Origin: Chara braunii
Lineage: Eukaryota > Streptophyta > Charophyceae > Charales > Characeae
NCBI GenBank assembly: GCA_003427395.1
Contig: BFEA01000461.1
Location: 813,644 to 862,670 of the forward strand
Reading direction: 5' to 3'
Length of the DNA stretch: 49,027 nt
Both the position numbers and the translations under genes were made by a program. Shown here piece by piece: positions 10,175 through 20,918 of the stretch. Positions within the stretch are counted from its first letter, which is position 1. Every line of letters starts with the position of its first letter. Below the pieces are notes generated by a model, which saw only the letters and a list, made by a program, of their open reading frames with translations, was not told where the DNA came from and did no database searches.

Positions 10175-11430
10175 CAACCTATCCGAGTTTAGTTTCACCA
10201 TTGAGCACATCAAGGATGAGACCAATCGGGTCGCAGATGCCTTATCCAGCGCCCTGACCATAATCTGGAGCATATCCAGCTCGCTGTCATCTCGGTCACC
10301 ACCGTCCATCACTCAGTAACCGACGGGTTTCACACTCAGTACCGCCACCGCCCTGACTATCGTGATATCCATGCGACCCTTCGGAGTGGCAAGACCGTCC
10401 CGAACTACTCTCTCGGGGACAACGGTCTTGTGTACTGGCACGGTTCACAGGCCACTAGAGAGCCCTGTGTTCCCTCCACTGGGCAGTCGCCGGTCATATG
10501 GGCTTCCACAAGACGTTGGCTCGTGTGAGCCGCCTGTACGTCTGGCCGAAGCGCAAGAACTTTGTGAAGGACTACGTTGCAGAGTGTCCCACCTGTCAGG
10601 AGGTGAACAATGCGAACCACCTGCCTTATGGTTTGCTCCATCCTCTTTCTATCCCTAAGGGTCGTTGGCAGTCCATCTCGATGGACTTTATCGGTCCTCT
10701 TCGTCCTCCTACCCCCCGCGGTCATGATGCTATCCTGGCCGTCGTTGACCACTTCACAAAGTGAGCACGCCTTGCTCCGTGCTACTATGCCATCAGTGCA
10801 CGTGAGGTCGCCGACATCGTGTTTGACTGAACGACCACGGCTTACCCCTGAGCATCATATTTGACCGTGACCTACGTTTTACCAGTCGATTCTGGCGACG
10901 ACTCCATGAGGTATACGACACCCAGCTACGCTTCTCATCGTCTTACCATCCCCAAACTGATGGTTAGAACGAGGTCACGAACAAGAATCTCGGAGATATT
11001 ATCGGAAAGATTCTTCGTGATGATCAGCAGTCGGATCTCTATCTTCCCCACGCAGAGATAGCCTACAACCACGCTGTCTCACCAGCTGTGGGGATGCCGC
11101 CTTATGATTGCGACCTCAGGTATCACCCTCGTGTTCCCATGAACTTCCTTCGACCGTCACAGATGCACCCCGACACGAGTTGTCCCGCGCTGGATGATTG
11201 GGTTGCACACATGACATCGATAATGCAGACCTCGCATGAGCACATAGCCTCTTCCCAAACTCGCATGGCCGCATGTGCAAACTAATCGAGGATGGATCAT
11301 CCATTCAAAGTCGATGATAATAAGCTTGTCGACGCTCGCCACTTACAACTCGAAGCAGACACGATGTGCAAATTTCGGCGTAGCTTCTTTGGCCCACGCC
11401 GCATTCTCCAGGCCGTCAGTTATGATATGG
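10175..11430 (+). pseudogene. pol: Chromovirus (Ty3/gypsy) RNase H end and integrase, 5' part
   Basis: This is the host element of the giant insertion. The frame at 10177 gives FTIEHIKDETNRVADALS, the classic end of a gypsy RNase H domain. A frameshift near 10240 leads to the spacer, then the integrase zinc finger (HMGFH near 10496 and CPTC at about 10588), the core D in ISMDFIGPL (10675-10701), the second Asp in FDRDLRF (about 10860) and HPQTDG...NEV with the third acidic residue (10943-10975). Stops occur at 10762, in place of a Gln after HPQTDG, and elsewhere. The C-terminal FFGPRRILQAVSYD ends at the LTR edge and resumes at 37369. The RT and upstream parts are absent, cut by the LTR fragment ending at 10171. 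Confidence 0.9.
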
Positions 11431-12780
11431 TGTCGAGCGCATCGGTCCCGCGCCGCCCAGGGCGGTACCCTCCTGTCTACGTCACACAGGAGTTGGTCTG
11501 ATCCTCGTTGCGAAATACACACATGGAGCTTCCGCAAGTCGCTCCAGCCAAGTGCGTCAGCCATACCTCTCGCGAGCCCCTACGAGAGGATAAGGCCTAC
11601 GTGAGGCACGACTTACCTTCACCTGCGGGAGTTGTCACCTCCCTTCGGTGGGTGTATCCCCACAGAGCTACCAGTCCACGGTACGAAAGTTAATCAGCTG
11701 CAATCGCAGAGGTGGACCAGCCGAGGGCGTTTCTCGTTCGTTGTAGCATAGGGGGTACGCGTGGTCTTACGCCTCTATCGGACCCGTACGCGAACCGACG
11801 CCTTGGGTGGGTTGAACTCCCAAGTGCGGCTCATCGTCGGTCGACTAGGACGTACCTAACTCACCACGCATACTCCACACTACTAACAATAAAAATGAAA
11901 CACTCACACACACACACACACACGGGACGACATAGAACAAACAACAAAATGACACACCTACTCTCTTTTGTAGTCCTCTCATAACCCTTCGACGTGGAAA
12001 TCGGATAGGCGATGTGCGCGAGAGTTAGTATAAAACCGCGCGAACGCAGAACCTTCCCATATCNACGAGCAATGGATGAATATGTAACCAGTCACAATGA
12101 TGGCATATTATGTAGTCCCCATAACCAAGCGGTCCCTCGTTGATCCGAGTACCGCTTATGACACTCAAGTGTCAAACTCGAAGTATCGTGAAGACCAAGC
12201 CCTTCACAATATTGCACAACTGAAGGAACAACCGGTAGGCCCCACTGCACCTTCAGCTTTTAGGCTGAGTGCCCCGGTGGGCAGGGCAAATAAGCTCTGC
12301 GTGTGGATGATCCCTTCCACGCGGAGTTTGGGACCTGGGATATCCAGAACAAGGACCTCGAATCCAGGATCAGGACCAACGCCCGACTAAGAAATCTTTA
12401 AGAAGTTAACAACAGTATTGAGGATGGATAGGAGTTTGGTCGTAGACCGACGAGTCGAAAACCGACCTATTATCAGTGATAATAGAAGATGATTCTCATA
12501 GGATCAAACTGAATCTAGCCCAAAAACTGAATCAAGCGATCAAGAGGACATGTAACACAAGACAGGTTAATCCCCATGCTAAATCTATAAGTCTATGGAG
12601 AATAATCTTCATATCACGATCACATTCACACATCGTTCTTAATTAACTAAGTCTAAGTCTATCCCTAAGTAGATACCTAAAGAAGAGGTAAATCCTGACC
12701 GGATCTCCTCTATACAGAGTGGATCTCCAGAATTGTCACCTGTCAAAATATAACCTATCTCCTTTAAACTAGGAAACTTT

Positions 12781-13400
12781 TGGCAACGCTTCCCGCTAGA
12801 AAAGTGTCTTTTCAGAATTTATACTAGCTTGAATACAACATTGAAATGTTCCCTGACTCTGGAAAGTCAAATTTGTCTAATTATCTGAATTAGTAAAAAT
12901 TTGGGCAGCACTCCCCTTAGAAACGGAGACTTGTCAGATTTATACTAAGTCATATATGAAACTCAAAGACAAAACTTGAGTTGAACTAAGACAAAATTTA
13001 ATTAACTCCTTAAAATTGTAGAAATTTCGGCAGCACTCCTTTTAGAAAAGTGTTATTCTAAGATTTATACAAAGTTAAGCTCAAAATCTAAAATGGTTTT
13101 GACTTCTCAAGATCAAATTTTGTCTAACTCCCTGATTTAGAAAAAAATTGGGCAGCACTTCCTTTAAAAAATGAGACTTTTCATATTTTCACTAAGTCAT
13201 ATATCAAATTTAGACAAACTGAATTTTGAAAAGTCAAAATTCAACTAACTCCTTGAATTTGCAGAAATTTCAGCAGTGCTTCCCGTAGAGAAAGTAACTT
13301 ACCAAGATTTATACAAAGTCAATGATCCCAAAAAATACGAGAATTGACCAAAGTGAAATAAAGTTAGCTCATAAATGCAAAAATTTGAACTAACTTTTAT
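12781..13400. repeat. 122-bp tandem repeat in LTR A, five units
   Basis: A motif of the form GGCAGCACTYCC followed by TTAGAAA and, about 25 nt on, GATTTATAC recurs at about 12782, 12904, 13029, 13151 and 13271, spacing 120-125 bp. Units are quite diverged. The same five units lie at the same places in LTR B, so the array predates the split of the two LTRs. Confidence 0.85.
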
Positions 13401-13604
13401 CGCTCTACCACATGGCGAACATCTAAAGCAACTACCTTTCCAAACTGAAACTCAGATTAAGTAGTAATCTAACTCAATCACATACAAGACCAAACCGCAA
13501 TGAATAAGTACTCTCACCATCCCCAAGTCAAGATCCTCATAGATAGTTAATGAAACTTTTAGATGATTTAACCCTTATACCCAGCTTACATATGACATGG
13601 TGTT

Positions 13605-14740
13605 AGACCATTCAACTTAGAAACAATGTCTAGCATGCCTTTAGAGTATACACGAATAGGTTGCACAACTACTTTTCTCTTCTTTAGGCATATGACTAGA
13701 CCATTCAGCTTAGAAACAATGCCTAGTCGCCCTGAATCATTTAATAGCTAGGTTGTTGGATCGGACGTCCGGGCCCCCCCTGAGCGTCCGGGATGTCCGA
13801 CCGGACGTCTGGTCGGACGTACGACCGGACACGGGTTGTCCGACCTAGCGCATAAAAAAAAAAAAAAAAAACTCTTTCTCAGAAAAATCTGAAAAAACTA
13901 TATATTATGTAATATAACAATACAAGCAACTTTTGCCTTGGAGTCATGTTCAAATTCGTAGTCAATCATGAGTTCAAAATCGAAAACCGAAAAAATAAAT
14001 ATTTTTTTTTTACGAAAATAAAATAAAATTCCCGGACAACGGGGGTACCGGACGTATGGGGGAGACGTCCGGGGGAGACGACCGGCCCCCGGACCATTGG
14101 TAACCTAGTTTAATAGCCAAAGTTTAATAATTTATGACTTTGTTTTCAAAATAAATCAAAATATGGGCAGGGGACTGAGCCATTCAGCTTAGAAACAATG
14201 CTCAGTTTGCCCAGATTACTTCCAATTATACTTCGTCATTTTTCTTCTTTTCTTAATGATACAGCTTAGTGTTGGACCATTCGGCTTAGAAACAATGTTA
14301 AACTGCCGGTTCACATGCAAGAATAAGTAAAGATACTTCCTGTTATACTCAGTTAATACTTATGTGCGTGGTTTTCAGGCTAAACCATTCGGCTTAGAAA
14401 CAATGCTTAGCCTTAGACAATAAATCCTCCCTCAAAAATAAAACAAAAGACTGAACCATTCAGCTTAGAAACAATGTTCAGCCTATCCTCAAACCATTAA
14501 AAGCATGAAGTTGGATTCTTTAGTCCAACTTCAATCAGAACCCCCCAAAGAAACAGACAGACCAAGCCATTCACTTAGAAACAATGCTTGGTCCCAAGGA
14601 TCAATCAGGCAAACCCTCAGAAATAAACACATCAACCAGACCATTCAACTTAGAAACAATGTCTGATACTTCAGAAAACATTCAAATTAACATAACCTTG
14701 GGCCATTCAACTTGGAAACGATGCCCAGTCCTTGGTTGAC
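13605..14740. repeat. Array of nine covarying hairpins in LTR A
   Basis: A constant core CATTC-R-R-CTTAGAAACAATG recurs about nine times, spaced 60 to about 475 bp (the longest gap includes the 13748-14108 insertion). In the core, CATT and AATG pair. The bases outside change from copy to copy yet stay complementary: TAGAC/GTCTA (13614-13632), GACTAG/CTAGTC (13694-13728), ACTGAGC/GCTCAGT (14174-14206), AGGCTAA/TTAGCCT (14377-14413), CTGAAC/GTTCAG, GACCAAGC/GCTTGGTC (14570-14593), CAGAC/GTCTG and TGGGC/GCCCA. The pattern suggests stems kept under constraint, in RNA or in DNA. I know no described counterpart. Confidence 0.85.
13748..14108. mobile_element. 361-bp nonautonomous hAT-like element
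   Basis: LTR B has the empty site TTTAATAGCC. Here TTTAATAG stands on both sides (13740-13747 and 14109-14116), an 8-bp target duplication. The element begins CTAGGTTG and ends AACCTAG, so its outer 7 bp are inverted. Subterminal CGGACGTCCGG-type palindromes occur at both ends (GTCCGACC/GGTCGGAC at 13795-13818; GACGTCCGGG near 14066). The middle is AT-rich with A and T runs and no ORF. An 8-bp duplication and palindromic subterminal motifs fit the hAT superfamily; the terminal sequence alone does not prove it. Confidence 0.85.
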
Positions 14741-17340
14741 CCGGTCAAACGCATGCAACTACTGCCTTCCTCCCACCTTCCCCCAGTTCATCCCTTAGTC
14801 TGCTTTCAGTCAAAATAAGAAGAAACTTAATTTTTTCACACGCATTCCTTCCATTCAGTGTGATTAGGTTTTGAAAAGAAAGCAAAAGTCATAGGGGATA
14901 TAGTGGGGTCATACATACAAAAGAAAATATATGTGTTGGTTCCCTGCCTCCATAACTCATTCTGAGTTCCGGCAGAGCTCCCGCAATCGGTCGGTGGACT
15001 CCCCACAGAGTTTTGATGTGGTCATACAGGTTGCAGTCCCGCCTGCCGCCTTCCTCTCAGAACCAAAATACTGGACTTAAAAGTAAGAAAAGCAGAAGAA
15101 GAAAGTTTGAGTCGCTCAGATACAAGAAGGGTGCTCTCAGACTCGCGCGAGAGGGCCTTGGTCCCTTGATAAGCCTGAGAGCTCCGCAATGGTGGCCAGG
15201 AATGCACATCAGCATGGTCAACCCGAAGTCAAATCGGCAGTTGCTGCCTCACCGACTGCTTCTCTGAATTATAATAAAACCCTCCCCATTTCCACAACTC
15301 GTAACCTGAGGTATATTGGCCTCAGGAAAGTCTGCACCTTTGGGGCTGTCTTCTTGATGTTCCGGCCGAAGGGATGTGCGGCGTACCAATCAGCAGGTAA
15401 ATTTCTAAGTCTGCAGCTCACTCGACCCGCCACTTCGATCGATGTGATGGGCAGCGCCCCTGCCGACACGTAAGTCTCCAACCCTGTGGCTGCCTCCTGC
15501 TGCCTTGCTCGACCGAATGAGCATCAAATCAGCCACACGCAAAACTTTAACTTATGTGGTTCGTCCCTCGCCTCTTCCACCCAACGGGATAAGCAGCGAA
15601 TCGTGCGGTAAGCCTTCGACCTCGCCCCTCGGTGTTCGCTACTCTGCACGGTAGGATCGGCTGCAACCTCGACAACAGGTAAGTTTCCAACTCTGCGGCT
15701 GGCCCCTTCTTTATCGTTGGATTGAGCAAAACCCGAATGAACCTTCAGCTAGAGAACGAAAAGGTACACTACCTTCCCGAGATCACTAGGATGGGCAGCG
15801 CACTGGCCAACGGCAAGTCTTCGATTCCGCTGGTCGCTCCCCCGGAACACGCAGAAGCTGAATGAATCTTTCACTAGAATGCAAAAAGATTCATGGGCGC
15901 CTTACCATTCTTTCTCCAGGTGCAACCCCTATCTGTCAGATCTCAAGACCTACCCACTAATGTATAGATTTGACGTTGTAGTTGGATTCGCCCAGGTCAA
16001 TAACCCCCAACCCCCATCTTCCCTTGCTAAATTTCGTTAGAAAATGAACGAGCTATGCAACCTTCATTCCCGCTCATCTCTCCTCCCACCATCACCTAGC
16101 GCATCCCTTCTCTCTGTAGCTCCCACCCTACTAACCTATCGGTAGAACTAAAACCAAATTTGAATTCGCCTGCCTCCAAAATTTGAGTTAGACCCCATCC
16201 TTCCCTAAATTCATAGAGAAGCGAGTGAACAAGGCGTTCTCCTCCTTGCCATATCTTCTTCCTTCAACACATGTGTGCACGCCTTTTCTCCATTTCTTCA
16301 CTTTTTACTCACTTTCCCGCCGTTCTGGCTTCACCAACGAACTCGTTGCACCAAAGAACCCCTATCCAGACTTCTCCCTCGCCCGATCCTTTCGGGAATC
16401 GCACGAGCTACCCTTCTCCTGTTGCGCCTCGCTTAGCTCCCCGCCATCGTCAACTTCCCCATTGCTTCACATGCACTTAGCGCATCTTTCCATCCACGTT
16501 GTCGTCTGCAATATTCAGCTTCAGCGCAATCTCTCAACCGCATAGCAGGCTGCTTGACAACTTCAACCGCCTCTGAGGAAACTTTGAAGGGAAAATCGGT
16601 CAATAACCAATCCGACTAGTCCTTCGCCTCTTTACCCAAGTCCGACGAACAGCTAGCCCATCAGTACTACTATGGACTCCTCTCGAATCCAACAAGTGCG
16701 AGCAACCCAGTATTGTTGCGGCCTCGGCCACAGTGCCCAGTGCCACTCCGCCTGACAGTGCTGCGCATGGACCCGGCTCCTCTCTACAGCTAGGTTCAGA
16801 AAAGTGCAGCCTACTACGAGCAAGCCGCCCTTGAGCACAGGCTGCACTAATCTTCTCTATATCGTTCCAATTTTAATGGATGTCCCAAAGGACACAGGCG
16901 GGGCAAGCCTCCGCGGGACTATCAGGAGGTTGAGCGGCTCCCGGACCCAACTTGGGCTCTTCTTTTAACGGTTGTGGCTGCAGTTACTGAGTCGGCCCCA
17001 CTAATGCCACAACCAGTCTCGAAGGGCCAAGGTTGCCGCCACGGCCTTAAAATACCATTATCGACATTGGTCGGCCCCAGGTAAATTAGAAACGTAGTGT
17101 CTTACTCGTTTGCGCCCACAAAGTTCGAACTCAAGCCTGCACTCCAACAACTCGGGGGTGTATCAACTATGCTAGGCCTGTCGGCTTGAGTACCACGCCA
17201 ATCCCGGGTTTGGCATCGAAACCGGTCTCTATCACGGAGGAAGACGGGAGATAAAATATAAGTAATAATAGATAAAAGAAAAAGAAAAAACGGGGGTGGA
17301 CCTTTGGCACCACCCTCGTTTCTACCGATAGACCCTCGTC
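14741..17340. other. LTR A, right-hand body without recognised genes
   Basis: This GC-richer half of the LTR aligns with 34680-36800 in LTR B. It contains repeated short stretches of the form CAGGTAAGT/CAGGTAAATTTC (near 15394, 15672) resembling splice donors, and short frames that are not conserved between the two copies. About 490 bp (15828-16319) have no partner in LTR B. I see no promoter that I could place with confidence. Confidence 0.5.
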
Positions 17341-17665
17341 ACACGGCAAATAATAAAACCAAGGGATTTCGGCGTGCCCTCAACTCCTCGATTTCTTCAC
17401 GCTACTCCATTACTCCTGCACCCTCGCCCGCTGATCTTGATACCTGAGTCTCCCAGATGAAAGTCCGCTACCGTAATCAATCGTGCTAGGCCCAAGGTTG
17501 GGTCTAATTCTGACGGATATCTAAATAAACCGGCACTGCGCAACGCGCATATCCACCGGAACGTTTTCAAGGCCACACTATTGTCGACGTTGTCCTTCGC
17601 ACGTACGAACAAGTCACAGATAAACGAACCAATCAAGATGCATAATCTTTGTAATCCTAACTTAA

Positions 17666-18058
17666 GCCACAGGTCCCCCTGACGTCAAAAACCTCGGGGT
17701 ACCGGTAGCGCCGTTTTACGATGGGTACCGGTCGTACAGCGTGGAAAACCGGGCGGGCCTCCGTACGAAATTTGCGACAAAAAATGAAAATAAACCGAAT
17801 CGGCGCGATAAATATTTCACCGTCAAAATAATTTTTATTTTTTTCTGATATTTTTCCCTGAAAGATCACGACCTAGTCTACAGACCCTCAAATGTTCAGA
17901 TATTTTCATGACTTCTTCTGAGCACAAACAATCGGCAAAGTTGCCGCTTGCAAAATGGCGGGATTGGACCCGTCGGCCTCCGCACAACCCGGCGCCTCCG
18001 TACGGTCGCCGCTAACTCACAGGGACTAGGGGTTTTCGGTGGCAGGGGGACCTGTGGT
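17666..18058. mobile_element. 393-bp nonautonomous element with 15-bp inverted termini
   Basis: CCACAGGTCCCCCTG (17667-17681) and its exact complement CAGGGGGACCTGTGG (18043-18057) bound an insertion absent from LTR B, whose empty site reads CTAACTTAATCAG (36985-36997). TTAA is present on both sides (17662-17665 and 18059-18062), so the target duplication is TTAA or TAA. TTAA would suggest a piggyBac-like element and TAA a PIF/Harbinger-like one; the termini do not decide. The similarity between the two ends weakly continues for about 30 bp. No ORF. Confidence 0.88.
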
Positions 18059-18300
18059 TTAATCAGAAACAAAAATCTGGTCCGTGATCACGTCGGTTTT
18101 TCAATCATCAAAAATTAAAAGATCACGCGCGGCTCAAGCTTGCGCTCCCACACACTCTTTACTCTAGTCAACCATTCAGTCAACGTAAACTACATATATT
18201 GCCGCGACTCTCGTGGTATACCTAGAGTTTAAACTAAACTTATTTCCTGTCATCTGCAAAAATCAGGGCAGATACCCTTGTGAGGGTATTCGCACCGACA

Positions 18301-18712
18301 ACTTACTAGACCATATTAAGCGACGTCCCCATCGCTTCGCAAAATCAAAAATCTATTAGTCCATCAAAAACTCAAAATGCTGACGAGAAAGGAACCAATC
18401 CGATCAGCCGTCAAACTCAGGTTTGAGGCCTCCAACAATCCATGTCAACACAACTATATGATGTCAGGATTCTAACCTTGGCCTCCATTGTCCTGACATT
18501 AGGGCGCCGAGATACTGGCATTGTACTACAACATAAGTTCCAACGGCCTTCTCAACTGTCCTCTCCCCTTTGTCCTAGACAAACGCCGGCTTCTCGTTAG
18601 GTGTCCCTAGTCTCTATCCTAGAAGCAGGGCCATGACTAGGGACCCGGGCCTTAACCGAGACCTTTGAAGACATTCTTTCCTTCCTCCTAACAATTCTCA
18701 CAATCAGGTACA
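18301..18712. other. Internal sequence next to the 3' LTR
   Basis: Noncoding sequence between the LTR A edge and the first (TA)n tract. In the - orientation of the element this is where a polypurine tract should precede the LTR; the adjacent bases on the - strand (CTAGTAAGT) are only weakly purine-rich. No ORF or RNA motif recognised. Confidence 0.4.
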
Positions 18713-18841
18713 TATATATATATATATATATATCGTCAAATAGAACTGCCCGGTAAACCGTAGGCAGAGAGGGAGAAGAGGACAACAAACGAGGGGCTGT
18801 GACAAACTGTTTCGTCGGAGTTTCACCGACTCATCAGGAGG

Positions 18842-18897
<56 letters not shown>

Positions 18898-18929
18898 TCA
18901 AATAGAACTGTATATATATATATATATAT
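18713..18929. repeat. (TA)n tracts around a 111-bp cassette, copy 1
   Basis: (TA)n runs lie at 18713-18732, 18843-18895 and 18911-18929. Between the first two is a cassette (18733-18843) starting TCGTCAAATAGAACTG and ending CATCAGGAGGCT; its first 16 bp are repeated alone at 18895-18910. The cassette holds the - strand hammerhead core (CTGATGAG, stem II, GAAAC), but the sequence that would form stem I and the cleavage side is replaced by (TA)n, so this copy is probably inactive. The 18843-18929 tract lies near the proposed left inversion breakpoint. Confidence 0.85.
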
Positions 18930-18996
18930 GTACCTCCTCACCAACACGCTTCTACACGGGAACTTTGACCGCATAGGTTCGCTGAATCCAGGCTGA

Positions 18997-20709
18997 GGGT
19001 GAAGGTATTGTATCAGAGAGCCAGGACGACGAGTTTGAGCAAGGGGAGATCAAAGAAGCACTCTGCGCAGAGGAGTATAATGGGATATACCTGGAGTTGG
19101 GACTCCTCCTATCATGTGAGATAAAGGATAGGGATGCAAGCGAGAGGGCTCAGAAGATGAGGCATCTCTATATGGTAAGGGACGGTCATCTCTTTATAAA
19201 AAGACAAGTGGGGAATCCCAGAAGAGTCGTATGTGGAAGAAATCGTCAGATCGGCGTTATAGTTGAGCTTCATGATGACATTGCAGGAGGGCATCGAGAA
19301 GTTAGTGTCACGTATGCAAAGATAAGCGAGCTATACTACTGAGATGAGATGATGGAGATGATCATTAAGCTCTACCGTTTCTGTGTACCTTGTCAAGAGA
19401 GAGAAGGTTAACAACAGTCGTGTTTTACATCACCAATCAAAGACACCCTTCACCACTTCAGGATGCAGCCTGCCTAAACAGATGGTTTTCAGGATCTTCG
19501 GACCTTTCACCACTTCAGGATGCAGTCTGCCTAAACAAGTGGTTTTCAGGGTCTTATGACCTTTCACCACTTCAGGCCCATTCAGGATTTTCAGACTGCC
19601 CAAAACTCTCACTTCACCACTTCAGGATGCAGTCTGCCTAAACAGGTGGTTTTCAGGGTTTTTGGGTCTTTCACCACTTCAAGACCATTCGGGATTTTTA
19701 AACTGCCAAGAACTTTCACTTCAGAATTTTCATTCCTGAATTTTCAGTTGCCCGTTAACCGCTTGTATGTCAAGAAAGGTCTCCTCAGAGGCCAGGAAAG
19801 CCGCTGCATCCGAGGTTGGAAAAGGAGGTGGGTGTCGTGGTACATCTCGAGTTACTATTTATGCCGATCAGGGATCATAGCTACAACTATATCTTCGATG
19901 CGCGGGACAACCTTTCTGGCTTTGTACATGGTCGCGCCATTTGTACAAAGACCGACGCGGTTTTGGTAAGCTGCATCAAGGAGTACTACCTACGTTATCC
20001 TTTCGTCAGGGCATTCATGATGGATAAGGGATCAAAGTTTACCTGTCAGTAGGTGCAGGAGTTGTTGTCAGGATACTGCGTGGTGGCTAACTATACCACG
20101 GCAGCGCATCCCCAAGCGAATGCTCCAGTTGAAAGGGGGCATATCACCATCACGAATCTTCTGGCTAAATGGATTGAAGGTAAGTTCAATCAGTGGCCAA
20201 GGTACCTGAGGGCAGCATTTTTCGTCGAGAACGTTACGGTGAAGAGAACCACTAAGTACGTGTCAGCCACGCTATGGTACGAGAGACACGTTACTTTCTC
20301 AATTGAAAGCTTCCTGAAAACTTGGAGACGTCAAGACTTAGAGACCAACCTGTCCTTCGAAGAGTTGCTCGACATTCGAGCACGACAGGTGGGTGCGATT
20401 GAGGAAAGGATTCAGGAGGCCTCCAACCAAGTGGAAATGAGTCACATGGATGATAAAGCTCGTTGGGATCAGATGGCACACGTACGAAAGGCACCATTAG
20501 AGATGGGGGATGTCGTGTTGTTATACGACTCGTCCCTAGAGAAGCTGTGGTCTAGGAAGCTTGACAAAAAATGGCTAGGGTTGTATCGAATTGTGCGATG
20601 CGGAGATTTCGGCGACTATCATATTGAGGAGCTGGATGGAACAGAATGGAAGGATTGGGTATCAGGAACGAGGTTGAAAAAGTTTGTGGCAAGAGAAGAG
20701 GTGAGATAG
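18997..20709 (+). pseudogene. Ty3/gypsy integrase, giant-element family, + strand
   Basis: The reading starts near 18997 with an acidic linker, then MGLLLSCEI at 19097 and the zinc finger: HDDIAGGH (about 19270-19293) and CVPC (19382-19393). A stop lies between the two halves. After a 57-bp tandem repeat insertion the core resumes near 19816 with HLELLFMP, IFDARDNLSGF, the second Asp in MMDKGSKF and, after one stop at 20050, HPQANAPVERGH with the catalytic Glu. The ORF 20053-20709 runs through the C-terminal domain (RKAPLEMGDVVLLYDSS, then KWLGLYRIV). The usual first catalytic Asp is Glu here (HLEL), so the protein would be inactive even if intact. It lies on the opposite strand from the RT of apparently the same family. 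Confidence 0.85.
19449..19745. repeat. 57-bp tandem repeat inside the integrase, five units
   Basis: TTCACCACTTCAGG recurs at 19449, 19506, 19563, 19613 and 19670, mostly 57 bp apart. Units carry ATGCAGTCTGCCTAAACAGGTGGTTTTCAG in pieces of varying completeness. The array separates the zinc finger from the catalytic core of the integrase, so it is an insertion or expansion within a dead gene. Confidence 0.85.
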
Positions 20710-20918
20710 ACGATCTAACCCCCCTTTATGGTAGGACCTTATGTACGTAGAAAAGGTCTGTAGTTAAGTCCTCGAAAGTTGTACGATGGTAGAATGTATC
20801 GGCATGATGCGTGCTTGCTTATTGCTATGAGTAAACCCTGCATGCCTTTTTGCTTACCCTTTGGTGTGTCTGTCGTCTCCTTCGCCTGTTGTGCAAGTCT
20901 GACTTTACGAAGACAGCC

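Larger units (their letters stand above)
11431..18300 (-). repeat. LTR A (3' LTR of the giant element), ~6.9 kb
   Basis: On the + strand it starts TGTCGAGCGC and ends GCACCGACA, so TGTCG/CGACA form short inverted termini typical of LTRs. It aligns along its length with 31055-37367. Relative to that copy it carries two clean insertions (13748-14108 and 17666-18058) and about 490 bp near 15828-16319 and 150 bp near 17356-17504 that the other copy lacks. Internal structure includes a CA repeat (11903), a five-unit 122-bp tandem repeat, and a hairpin array. An ATACCCTT/AGGGTAT hairpin lies 11 bp from the right terminus. No long ORF is believable. It is unusually long for an LTR. Confidence 0.85.

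Noticed and set aside
11431-18300. LTR A as a solo LTR
   Set aside because: Its flanks (TATGG and ACTTA) do not match, while the outer flanks of the whole 11431-37367 unit do, and the host integrase resumes only at 37369.
18733-18843. Second complete hammerhead in cassette copy 1
   Set aside because: The CTGATGA, stem II and GAAAC parts are present, but (TA)n replaces the stem I partner and cleavage side.
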